NCBI GenBank assembly: GCA_029931535.1
Contig: JAQPZY010001414.1
Coordinates: 1,566,001-1,630,000 of the forward strand
Direction: 5' to 3'
DNA: 64,000 bases
Source of the DNA: Margaritifera margaritifera
Taxonomy: Eukaryota > Mollusca > Bivalvia > Unionida > Margaritiferidae
The position numbers were made by a program, and so were the translations under genes. The notes below the pieces were generated by a model. The model had not been told where the DNA came from. It was given only the letters and a program-made list of their open reading frames with translations, and did no database searches. Of the stretch, positions 53,154 to 64,000 are shown in pieces (the first letter of the stretch is position 1; every line of letters starts with the position of its first letter).

Positions 53154-53437
53154 ACGACACTTGGACTTGCGTAAAAGGTCAACTTAGTTCAATTGACCGG
53201 GACTACGGGTGGGCAAATTCTATTATCCACAATATCGGGACGCACCAAATTCACCATTTATTCCCCAAAATACCACACTACCATCTGGAAGAGGCCACTG
53301 CTTATTTCCGGAACGCATTCCCACATCTTGCTCGTAAGAGAGATGACCCTATTCTCCCATCATTTCTTCGCATGTTCCGAAAATTTTCCAAAAACTTTGT
53401 ATCATCCAATAATGCCTCTGTCCATATTTACAGATAA
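53154..53437 (+). CDS. methyl-end fatty acid desaturase, exon 2
   Basis: Begins after a polypyrimidine-AG (tttctattttcag) and completes the split codon of exon 1. It encodes [17 protein letters not shown] and the third histidine box HQIHH (in [19 protein letters not shown]), and ends with TAA at 53435-53437. All three His boxes of the di-iron centre are thus present across the two exons. AATAAA at about 53488 is a candidate poly(A) signal. Confidence 0.88.
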
Positions 53438-56400
53438 AAGTATTGTCTTCGACACAAAATGAATGTTTGTTTCTCAAAATGCGCGGCAAATAAATCATCA
53501 TATTTCTTAATGACATTTGTGTATCAACGCAGCGTTAATAACTTGAATTTGTCTGATCCACTGGAATCTAAAGTGTATTTGCGATATACAGTAACTTGGA
53601 GTTGAGGGTTGTTATAACAGCAAGTTGATTGCAAAGTTTGAAATGCCTATTTAGTTTAGACAAAATCGATGTACAGAGAAATTTTCGGATATCAGATTAC
53701 ATTGTATAACCTTTTCTAATTCATCTTTGGAACTGCATAATTTTTGTAGATATTAAATCAATTTTCCCTATTTAACAAAATAAACATTGTTTGCTTGTAT
53801 CACATTGGGTCTTGCCTAATGGAGTGCAACATGGCAATTCTTTAATGAAACAACCAAAACGTAGAATGAAGCAAACAACAGACAGTTGTCTCACGAACTT
53901 TATCTGTGCCATGGTGTGACTTCCTACCTTCCTACATTGCCACGAAATGTGACTTCATTCCCTGTGAACAAATGCCATGCCTGCACTCGTGGCCTATTTA
54001 TCAAAGCAACTCTGTTTTCGATGACAGTTAAAGAAGAAACTGTGAAGGCTGTCATAAATATTGTTTTTCTCTATATTTATTGCGTACAAATACAAAGTGT
54101 GCCCAATTTATAGAATGTTATTTTTCTTAAACACATTCAATCCACAACTTGATTTGTATGTATTACTTATGGACCAGGCAGCCTTCACCGGAAGATAATG
54201 GCGGTGATCTTTTATTAGGTTGTGGTACCTATATTCAAATGGCTATGATTATAATTGTTATTTGTGTATTTCTTTTCCTCCACAAAGTTGTATCTAAAGA
54301 GGCTGACTTCAAGGCTACCAATCTCTCTTATGCATTGCGCGATATCATGTTATACTTTATACACAATGGAGATGAAGAATGCAGACAATATAGTGGACTG
54401 TCAAAGTAAAACAACCGTTATATTTTAACTTGTTAAGTTTGGTTTTTTTTAAATCAAAGAATATGATTTGACCCCTTCGTTACTGCTGTAGTCTCTGAAA
54501 AATGTTGATAACTTTGAATTCTAGATTTAGTGCTGGTATTCCTGGTAAAAACAAAAACTATATGTACGGTAGGTAACAGGTGTTTGTGTATGTGTGTGTA
54601 TATATATCACATCTGAACTGTCATGCTAACTTTATCGGCCCTGGGACTCACAGAAATAACTTTATTTATTGACCAGATTTTATAGAATCTACAGGTCATA
54701 GACGATCTAATTTAGTATCATATGAATTGGACAAGAACGAAGAAGGCATTAATGCAGATTTTATTTCAGTGTGTCAAAAATATTCCTAATTAAGACTTTT
54801 AAAAATGCGATATTTTTAGAAAAATAAGATCGTAAGCGATTTTCTTGAAGGTTTCATAATGTATTTTTGTATTGCGGTTTTTTCGAGTGGGGTAATAAAT
54901 ATGAAATCATTATATTTGAAAACAAAAGATCCATGAGTGAAACATTTATTATAAATTGCTAATATTCTTGGTTTAGGTCAGCTGTGATACCCTTGTACAA
55001 AAATCTGGTCAAAACCAAAGGGTGTTAGTGGGGAGACAGTGCTCATTTTACAAGAGCATTAAGTGACTGTTACGCCGCTAAATGTAATAAAAATGTTAAA
55101 CGTAATAAAAACGCTAAATGTAATAAGCATACTGAATGTATTAACACTTGACGCTAAACGTAACAATGAAAACGCTAAAAGAAACAGAATTAACGTTAAA
55201 TGCAATAGTGCTCAAAGTAATAACGTTTTATCCCTTAATACTAAATATTATCAACGCTTAATGTAATAAGCGATGACATTAAATGTAATACAACTTGTCC
55301 ACACTTTTTATAATTTGCTGAATTGAAATATATAGATCGGAAAATTATAATCTTAATGATAGCATATGCAGGTGTTATAATAGACTGCCATCTTTTTGAA
55401 TTGGCATTTTACCTTTATTGTACGTAAATTTATAATGAATTCCTCTTTTCCCGGAATGAATGATATTTACCTTCAAAACAATTAAATAAATTTTTTGCTT
55501 CCTTAAATGCATATACATGCCGAAGTATTTACGCTTATATCAATATCAAATTAAGACTTATATATCAATTGCTAGACGATAAAAATCAATAATATTTTTG
55601 TTATGCATAATTGTACATTAGATTTTAATTTTATTTTGGACTTTGATTTTTTAACGTGCTTTTATAGTATCTAAAATAAATTTACCTCCAATGTATGGAA
55701 TGTATGCTTTCTTCACAAAAAAGTCTCATGGAGACAATTGCGTACTAAGAGCTGTAACGTCGAGTTATCGGGTTTCACGGCATCCCGGCACGTTGGATAC
55801 CATAATGGAAAATATAAATGCATCTTATTATGCTGTGGCGTAGCTGAATTTACTGAATAAAATGCAATTTCCTTTTTTGGTAAAATTATTTTTCCATTCA
55901 AAGATCCGAATATGCATTGCTCTGTTAATCAGATCATCAATTGCACTAGTTTAAAATTCACTCAGCGCATGTCTCACACAATCTTAAGCAGCAAAGTTCT
56001 GTATACTCGCAACTTGATGCTGTCAAGTTTTCGAATGACCTTTAAATTGTTGATTTATAAAGAGCCTTATTGAAGTACTTGTGATCAAATAGGTTCAAAA
56101 TGTCAATATTTTACTCAACGTTATTATTTTGGTGGCTGCACTGACATATTTTATATTCCTTGTTGGGCTTGTTTCTAACTTTATAATAAAACACCCCTAT
56201 CACTAATTAACTACATGTAGTATGAAGCAACACAAATTACTGTTACGTCGATTTTGCCATCGTTATCTGATAATTTAGGATGTGAAAATGTTCATATTTG
56301 GTAAAGGACTATATTGAATTAAGGTTGTTTTCTGCCCATATTTTTATGAAAAAGTAAATATTGTTAAATTTCATGACTTTCTCTAATTGTGTTATTCAAG

Positions 56401-57790
56401 ATACAAAATAAAACTCTTCTACATTCATTATATTTATTGATTTCTATTTGATACCAAAAAAAACAGAAAACCTTTCAACATGGGTGAGTGTTAGAAATTT
56501 CAGAATAAATGCTGCATTTAGCAACTTCTTAATCCAATTTGATATGAGCGCAGTCTTGCTCCAGAAAGCAATTTCAGCAAACTGTGTACTTCTTAAAAGC
56601 AAACTTGTCTTCAAAATTTCAACGTGGAGCAAGAAACTATGATACATGGAAACTAAAAATTCACGAGTTTTACGGTCTACGTAACGCTAGCATTTTGTTG
56701 ATGTCTCAGTCTCTACTACGCGTATATAAATAAAACTAAAATTTCTACAACATATTATTATATTCCTACCAGTATTGTACTCACCATATTCAGAAGAAAC
56801 AACACACAAGATATTTTAAACAATCTTAATTCATTTCTTTCTTGCTTTCTTTATCCTTTCAAGAGTTCAGCATGCCTTGTGCACATGCACCAATTATTTT
56901 GGAAATGCTCCAGCGGGGATTCGGAAAAAAGTAATCAGAAACTGAGCATCGTCTATAATACGTAACATTTTACTGGATAACCTGCATGAACATTGCCCAT
57001 TTATCACATCATGGATGTCATAACTAATAGGAACATAAGTAGATAATAATTGCTTACAAATGAAATATAAAAAAGGATTTAACGTTTTATATTCAGTTAT
57101 GTTATGAGACAACCCATTGAATAACATATGGCTGACTATGTTGTAGTGCACTTCTTCACACACACACACACACACGCACACACACACACACACGCACACA
57201 GACACGTAATATAATACAGCTTACTATTATCCATAGACTAAAGTTAAAGTAAAAATACATTTAAGAACATTTAATTCAGTCAATCTTTCTTTCAGTTTTA
57301 ACAGTATTAACTAAAAAAAAAACAATGAACCTGTACCATACCGTGCGTTGAGTGCACAAGAAAAGGATCGTTTTCAAATGTACTATAAAATATACACTCT
57401 GTCTGCCGCATAGGAAATGTGTATATGGCACCTCATCTTCTCCACAACTATGAAAAGAAAAATTAAAAATATAGGGAAAATATTACAATGGTCAGTTAAA
57501 CCCAAAAAGAGATTGTTGAACAGAAGTACACATTAACGTCAAGCGAGCAGTGTAAGCAATCATATATCCGTTAAACCTAAACTTTAGTAAAACGCCCGAC
57601 AGCCGCACGGTAGAATCAAGTTTGCAGTTCGGAAGGGTGTTTTATTTTCTTGTTTATTTTGCTAACCTTTTCAATGTGACCAATACTAGATAATAGTAAT
57701 AAAGATGTTTCTTTTTTTTTTTTTTTGCTGTGTTGTGTTCGTTGTTTGTTTGTTTGTTTGTTTGTTGTTTTTTATAACGGTACTTTTAGT
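53438..57790. other. intergenic, no gene seen
   Basis: AT-rich. A degenerate minisatellite of about 17-18 bp units ('gctaaatgtaataaaaa') lies at about 55066-55290 and a (CA)n tract at 57158-57201. ORFs of 60-100 codons here have no recognisable content. Confidence 0.55.
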
Positions 57791-57794
57791 ACAT

Positions 57795-57915
57795 AAAGGC
57801 TATATCGAACCCGGGATACCCGTCCAGGCCAGCCTGGTTCGGCTGCCTCGGTGTGTCCCTGGGAAAGAGATCTTGCTCCCATTTCCTCGGCATAATATAG
57901 CCAATAATGTGTTCA
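57795..57915. repeat. SINE-like fragment
   Basis: Contains 'cgaacccggga' and 'cctcggtgtgtccctgggaa' blocks typical of tRNA-SINE derived dispersed repeats in invertebrates (recalled). Boundaries uncertain. Confidence 0.35.
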
Positions 57916-57999
57916 AAGTACACTTAAAAGCAGCAACAACAAAAAAGCAACAAAAAAGATCTTTATTACAAAAAGTAGCTGTTGATGCTCGTCAAAGAA

Positions 58000-58410
58000 G
58001 CCTGGATGAGCGGATCATCTTTCAAATCCCTCACAAGATGACAGAAAGCGGCTCACAACTGGTGTGTACAGGACAAGCAGAGACGACCTCAGCAAAGTAG
58101 TCGTCCTGGCCCCAAGTTAAGTCTCGTATATGGCTTATGTTTTTGCTACCTCATCGTCACTCATCTCTTTCAGGCACTCAAAGGTAAGATGCCGGCCTGT
58201 GTATTCTTTCGCCGCTCCAGAAGACACTAGCTCAGACAGGCGGTTACGCTGATGTGCAGGCGTTCCGCCTGTCCCAGCTGTGCCGGCTATTGTTGTGCCA
58301 GCAGCTTCTGGCGTTCCGCCATGAACCGCGGGCTTGGCTGCTAACCTATGGAGTAGCTCCTGACAGCTCCTGCCATGGCTCTTAGAAAGTCCTGGGTATG
58401 GTTCACTGAT
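58000..58410 (-). pseudogene. relic virus-like ORF next to an ATPase (third element)
   Basis: Minus-strand frame with a Gly/Ala/Thr-rich stretch followed by LSELVSSGAAKEYTGRHLTF and EMSDDEVAK, then a TAA and a degraded helical block. I recall such small ORFs in Maverick-related elements but cannot name a function. It directly follows the ATPase relic on the same strand. Confidence 0.4.
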
Positions 58411-58449
58411 CGGCTAACTCTAAACGGTACCATGCACGCTCTCAAGCAC

Positions 58450-58995
58450 GCCGCTCAAGTCCCATCGCTTGCTCCTGCGCACCTGGAAACAAACTGGAAG
58501 GGTACTGGCGGGTCTGTGCGCAGAATGAGCTTGCCAAACTTTCCTTTTTAAAAATAGTAAGGCCTCCGCTCGACTCGAGGCCTCCGTGATATTGTTTTCT
58601 CTCAACGGTTCCCTAAATGAGTATTCGTTTTTGCCGTAGAAAAGTGTTATCCACAAAGTCACAGGTAACGGCATTGTACTTTTGTGTTATGACCGAGATG
58701 CTGATGCCGGCATGGCGGCTGACATAGGCGAGCATAGTAAGAGCTGCTTCCTTATGCTGGACGCCAGAAACAAAGGCACAATCGTCGAGAAAAAACGTGG
58801 TGGTTTCTCAGGGTTGATCAGAAATACTCCTGCATCTTTCTTACCGAGGACGCACGGCATATCGTATGTCTTGTTAAGGCGTATAATCGGGCAGATGATG
58901 ACGATAACATAGAAGTGGCCATTAAATGTCGATTCGAGAATTTAACATGTAAACGCACTCTTTCCACAGTCGTGGCAACCAAAGATCATCGCACA
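58450..58995 (-). pseudogene. relic packaging-type ATPase of a distinct virus-like lineage (third element)
   Basis: Minus strand, in several frames: a Walker A block (FGCHDCGKSAFT, about 58985), INPEKPPRFF, a Walker B-like block (FLDDCAFVSG, about 58790) and RHAGISISVITQKYNA, typical of the region after Walker B in packaging ATPases. The Walker A context (CGKS) differs from the GPSGSGKT of the main Maverick, so this is another lineage. No intact frame. Confidence 0.5.
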
Positions 58996-59044
58996 TTGTG
59001 GCTGTAAGTTATATTTTTAAACAAACGCTCATGCTACCACATGA

Positions 59045-59445
59045 CTGACTGAAACTGGCCATTTTGTATGTTGAACAGAGCGTCCATCATGATGTATATG
59101 TACGCGTTCGACACGACTGCCGCTGGGATGTTTTTCCGATTTGCAGGGTTACGCCTTCGCTCGCGTTTTTAATGCATATTCCTGATCCGTGGAGAGTGTG
59201 GTCGCCTCTTGACCTCATGTCGATGACAAGGACAAACTTGTTTTGGTAAAATTCACCAATGTCTATGGACGGCAGCTCCACGTTATTGATAGATTCCCTT
59301 GCCGTTATTTGTAACGTCTCTTCCTACTGATAATATCGTTCCTGCCTTTGGGCATAGATGTGGTTTGGGATACCCTCAATCGTAACCGACACTTTGTTGA
59401 TAGGGGGATTGTCAAAATGAATAGTATTGCGCTAGTAATCAACAC
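59045..59445 (-). pseudogene. relic capsid-protein C-terminus (third element)
   Basis: Minus-strand blocks VTIEGIPNHIYAQ, FYQNKFVLVIDMRS, LHGSGICIKNASEGVTLQI and YIYIMMDALFNIQNGQF resemble the C-terminal region of the major capsid protein of a Maverick/adintovirus-like lineage (recalled pattern, no search run). Frames are broken by at least two stops or shifts. Location just upstream of an ATPase relic on the same strand supports a viral origin. Confidence 0.45.
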
Positions 59446-60393
59446 TTTGTTCCGCGTCCACAAAGATCACAATTATCGTCTTTATACATTTTTGCTTTTT
59501 TGCTCATTAAATATTTTTTACAAGCATCATGTTTATCGTCTTTCGTTTTTGTTCTCACTTTTCTAGCTAAGAGGTATTTTGTGAAGACATCTATCACTGT
59601 CAAAATGTATTGTATCCATTGTTGTATTTTTCATACGCTTTCGTATCAACCATGTCTGTCTAGAACTGTTTACATGCGCGGCTAGCATAAATTCTTATAT
59701 AGGGAAATCTTATTTATCTTCCATGTGTAGTGTCTATGTAGTTTCTTCGACTTACCAAACTTTAGGTTCATTATATTGTATTCTCTTCTTGGTTTTAATG
59801 TTTGTCCTGTTTAATATATTCCCACAATTGATTGATATTTGTTAATGAAATTGGACTTGCAGGTTCGTCTTTTACTCTTATTATGCTTTCCGAGGGATTG
59901 GATTGCTTTCCTCCTCTTCTTCTTCTGTTTATTACTATTATAATAATAATTAGTACTATAACTTAATTGTTATATATTAGTCACTATTTCCACCACATTG
60001 AACCAGGTACAAAAAAATAAAAAACAAAAACAAATTGTACCCAGAGTTTATGATACAGTAGGGATGTGTTTACCAGTAAATATAATTCAAGCTGAATAAA
60101 ATATTCTGTATGTAAACCTAAGAGTGCAGAATAAATAAAAATTCAAGTTCAATTACATTAAATTCATGACTGCATATTGTTTTTACTTAGGCGTTTAAAT
60201 AAACAGCTCTGACTTTGTACAAGAGGTCCCAAGAGGACTGAGATCGCTTGACCTGGATGACATTTATTTTACAGCCAAAGGACAGTTGGCAACGAAACCT
60301 GGGTATTACAAAAACACAAAGGCGGTTTGTGTTGAAAACGTTTAATCAGTAATCTAGTAGTTCATCATACTATTGCGTTATATTCTAAGTCTG

Positions 60394-60467
<74 letters not shown>

Positions 60468-62520
60468 CACTTGTTCCTTTTCAGTCTATTTCTGTACGAT
60501 GTCATCGCCCTCCCTCTCAATATCCTCAATATTTAGAATATTTCACTATCAAATAAGTCACACCTAAAATCGGTAACCGAATACTTAAAGTATTACCTAA
60601 TATGCATGACATTTGATCCACACGCGCAAATGAACATATACTATACACACGTATACACGTTTCAACATCTCAACAGTCATACAGACATATGTGGATTCAA
60701 ACACACAAAATGCACAATCATACAGACAAATAATGCTTAGGAACATTCATGTATTCTGTTCACCTGCATACTAAGACACTCTCTCATTATTTTTGGATAC
60801 AATGATAAAATTCTGTACTGAGAAACTTCAATATATTATTCCACCTGGTCAATAAAAAAGTTATTGAATGAAGTTTTGACTAAAGAATGGGAATTTTAAT
60901 TACGTAATAACAGGGTTAGGGAATTCCAAAAAGTAGGTGCTGATTAAATACAAGGTTTTGAAATGGTTAATTCTCGACTTCGGAACCCGGAGTTTATTAT
61001 TTGTGGTAGATCTAAGATTACAGTCAGGTTTATTACAGTCCAGAAAAGTTTCACATAGTCTAGTTATTCCAAGATTTGATTCATTTTATATAGTAAGTGG
61101 ATTCAATTTTGGTAAGATGTGTCTTACATTGAGGTTAATAAATAATAGCCCTTTCTTAGTAATTCACTTCACACTGTTGAATTATGTATACATCTCCAAA
61201 CATTAATCTTTTTATTTTTTCATGACACCGATTGTTTCTCTTTTTTTTTTTTTTTTGCTTTTTATTCATTTCACGTGTTGGTTTTTTATACATTTTCTTT
61301 AACTTTATTGACTTATACACTTATACTAAATATAGACTCTGTGAAGCTGCTTCCGCGCTTAACTTCGTTAATGTGACAATGGGTAATATATTATAAATAT
61401 TACATTTGTGAGAGAGTGATTTTGTTTAAAAATAACAAAGTATTTTCTGTTTAAACAGCAGCTTATTATATTGAACTGTAAACTATGAAACTGAAATTTG
61501 CCATATTTTGAAGCGCCACAGTTGATTGATTTTGAAAAGAAGAATTTTTTTCGATTCCTCCCTTCTTAGTCGTCTGATAAAAAAAAATCTTAAAACGTTA
61601 TCATATTCAATAATCTTCACATGCAAATTTACGAAAATTCATTTACACTAAGTTTAAATGCTTTGTTTGGTCTAATAATCCTTTTGATATAATAAATTCT
61701 GCAAATGTCCTTCGTCAGCTTCAGCAAATATATTTCGTCTTCATCGCTAGAACTGTTTTGCCTTCTGCTAACCATACTCTGGGGTGTTTTCATACTTGAG
61801 GACGGAAAATTGCTTGTGAGCAGAGATCTAGTGACCTTCAATAAGCGAGGTCTAGTAGGGCCTGGTTACGAATTAGTATTTAACGCAACGCGTAATTACG
61901 TAATATATAAAAATAGCCCGCGTGGACAATGTCGTGACCCTAAGGACAAACTGTGGAAGAAGACACTCTTCCAGGAGCTAAATTGTATCATTCAGTCTGA
62001 TAGAAAGTCACTCTTTTATACAAATGAAAGGGTGGTTACAATGTCATCTCCGTACAAGTGGAAATCGAAGTAAACGTATATTCTTGATTTCAATAATTTA
62101 GGCTACAATCCTATAATACATACACAAAAGGTAAATATATTGGAGCGTAATACACTTCTTATAGTATAACTGTCAGACATTAAGAACAGTTTCTTGTCTA
62201 GCTAATAAATGGTATATAAAACTGTTGTCTTGGACATGACATCAAGCTATATTTTTTTTTAAAGATGGATGGACACACCGACGTTTATCTCAATATTCTT
62301 TCTCTAATATCTTGGTAAATGTTACAAACAAAAAATGCATGACATTCATCATGAACTAATAGTAAATTGTTTCTGGAATAAAAAATTACAAACAAAAAAA
62401 AAACGCTCTAAAGCAATGTCAACTTCATATCTACCTAAAAAATATTTAATGTCCAAATGTAATGTCCATCCTGTTATCTTAACCTTGAACCTTGACATAG
62501 AAAGCAATAGAAATCTACAC

Positions 62521-62592
<72 letters not shown>

Positions 62593-62762
62593 TTCATCAC
62601 ACAAACTTACATAAAGATATACTGCGGAAACGACCTTAAATATTGCCCTTGTGACCTTAATTAACTATCAATCCCCATTCCCTCCACAGAGACCCTACAT
62701 ACCGAGTTTAATTTCGATTTAGGAATTAATGGAACATTTGTTTTACGAGAACTTAAGTATAA
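59446..62762. other. no supported gene
   Basis: AT-rich. A (GA)n tract lies at 60393-60462 and an (AT)n tract at about 62521-62588. A 122-codon frame at 61705-62073 with a hydrophobic segment (LELFCLLLTILWGVFIL) is the only ORF of note; nothing identifies it. Confidence 0.45.
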
Positions 62763-62945
62763 ATGGAAGGTTTGGTTTTGTGGATTTAGCGCAATTTTTT
62801 AGTACATGATAGGCTATACATGGCGGCCAGTATATCTGGTGGAGGAAGAACCTGGGAAAACCCCGCGAAGAACCACCGCGGTGGAAGTAAAGTGGCAGCA
62901 GTAGCGCCTTGGTCAGGACCCAAAAGGATAGACTGACCGCCTTAC
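62763..62945 (-). repeat. SINE 3' part, same family as 41826-42065, inverted
   Basis: 'aggctatacatggcggccag' and 'tatatctggtggaggaagaa' are reverse-complement matches to the body of the SINE at 41826-42065. The head differs and has no clear A and B boxes. Confidence 0.6.
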
Positions 62946-64000
62946 AAAACTGGGTATTCTGGCCCGTCAGTGTTAACCAGTTAATCATAGCTGACCAACA
63001 AGCCCCAATATAGCTTCTACCTCAGGGAGAGGGATTGATCCAAGGTCTCCAATCGATGCGCCATCGGTAACGAAGGTCGAGTTGGGTCCCTTTTGCATCC
63101 TTCCTTTCTTCCTACTGCAACGTAGATAACACCCTAACATCTGGGTCAGATTGATAAGACTAGCCCCCAATTTCCCGCCACAGGCGCAAGTCAATAACTG
63201 CTCCGACCACCAACTGCATGCAATGCATGCATTTTAAAAAAGTCACGTTAATGTTGCCTAAGAGTAAATATTTATGCCTAATAAAACTTTTAGATTTTGC
63301 CAACCCTTTATTTGTGTGCATGGGGTTGGGTGTGTGATATTGTATAGCGTCCCCTTGCAAGGCGTTAGTTTAAGATTAAATATTTAAATTAATGAAGCTT
63401 ATAATATAGTAATTAAATTACAATAAAGTCTGCCGATAGGTAGACTTATTTGAAAGATATACTATTTCTATTTATATCTCCCTTTATATTGTTATTGGGG
63501 TTTTTTGTTATGATACTGACACCATAGATTACGTAATGAGACGGGAGACAGTGAAAAAGTAGGATACACTTTCAAATTTTGCCAACCCTTTATTTTTCGG
63601 AACGTATATAACTGCTGACAGACAGGTAGACAGCACCAAGTTTTAAATCGCGATAATCATACCTCAGGCCAATTCCGCGACAGCGGAAATTATTTATCCT
63701 TAAAGGAGATATAAATGTAATCATGTAATATCTATCAATTTATTTAATAGTAGACATATAGAATTGTTAATAGACTTACCAGGAGTATTAGAACTGAAAA
63801 CTTGTATCGGGAAACTGGTTGGTCAAAATTATGTGCAAGACGACTAAATTATGTACCTTGTATAAAAGTATAGATAGTGAGCAACCATTTTATCTTTGTT
63901 ATCTATTACCACCTCTCACTGCAGATTAAACACGCTATAGCCTAAGAAATAGATTTGATTTCGAAATTAAAAATTTTAGTTTAGAAATATCAAGGCGGTA
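62946..64000. other. no gene seen
   Basis: AT-rich non-coding sequence to the window edge. The phrase 'attttgccaaccctttattt' occurs twice (about 63294 and 63575), pointing to a dispersed repeat. Confidence 0.5.

Overview
The window looks like nuclear DNA of an animal, most likely a bivalve mollusc (inference). It is AT-rich and full of microsatellites. It holds tRNA-derived SINE copies, a spliced methyl-end fatty acid desaturase of the kind found in aquatic invertebrates, and repeat arrays with GACCTTGACC-like blocks. Most of the coding content is viral-transposon DNA of the Maverick/Polinton (adintovirus-like) class, present in three layers of different age.

Layer 1 is a bounded 19.3 kb Maverick at 19398-38702. 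It has terminal inverted repeats (TIRs) of about 0.3 kb and a perfect 6-bp target duplication (CATGTA). On the minus strand, from right to left, it carries protein-primed DNA polymerase B, two BIR proteins, an LPLELRE-repeat protein, a possible Bcl-2-like protein, a small membrane protein, the packaging ATPase, a lysine-rich core-like protein, several small virion-type proteins, a chromodomain integrase, a membrane protein, a penton-like minor capsid protein, a pVI/pX-like protein, a truncated major capsid protein, a conserved Cys/His protein and an adenain-like protease. A zinc-knuckle protein is divergent from PolB. Several core genes are broken: PolB, integrase and the penton-like gene carry stops or frameshifts, the integrase also has an active-site change, and the capsid gene is truncated.

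The most unusual observation concerns the two ends of layer 1. Five short terminal genes, three at the left end and two at the right, are each followed 17-40 bp after the stop by a 16-nt stem-loop of the GGCCCTTTTCAGGGCC type. A purine-rich CAAGAAAAGA-like element lies a few bases further on. This is the arrangement of replication-dependent histone mRNA 3' ends (SLBP stem-loop plus U7 snRNP downstream element). The two outermost copies lie inside the TIRs. The three left genes also share a promoter box with a TATA element, and two of the five promoters have consensus CRE sites. I infer a Maverick gene class made as S-phase-coupled, non-polyadenylated mRNAs, separate from the ordinary TATA-driven virion genes.

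Layer 2 (about 7.7-16.4 kb) is a decayed relative: PolB, BIR, ATPase, core protein, two small virion genes and the integrase C-terminus on the plus strand, then a major-capsid C-terminus and one shared promoter box on the minus strand. Layer 3 (58.0-59.45 kb, minus strand) is a small relic of a different virus-like lineage: capsid C-terminus, an ATPase and one further ORF.

Host content is a possible terminal exon at the left edge and a two-exon desaturase (42424-43300 and 53154-53437). The desaturase's 9.85 kb intron holds a decayed DIRS-like retroelement and a long GAGTAT satellite. The rest (0.7-7.7, 16.5-19.4, 38.7-42.4, 53.4-58 and 59.5-64 kb) is non-coding repeat-rich DNA with no gene I can support.
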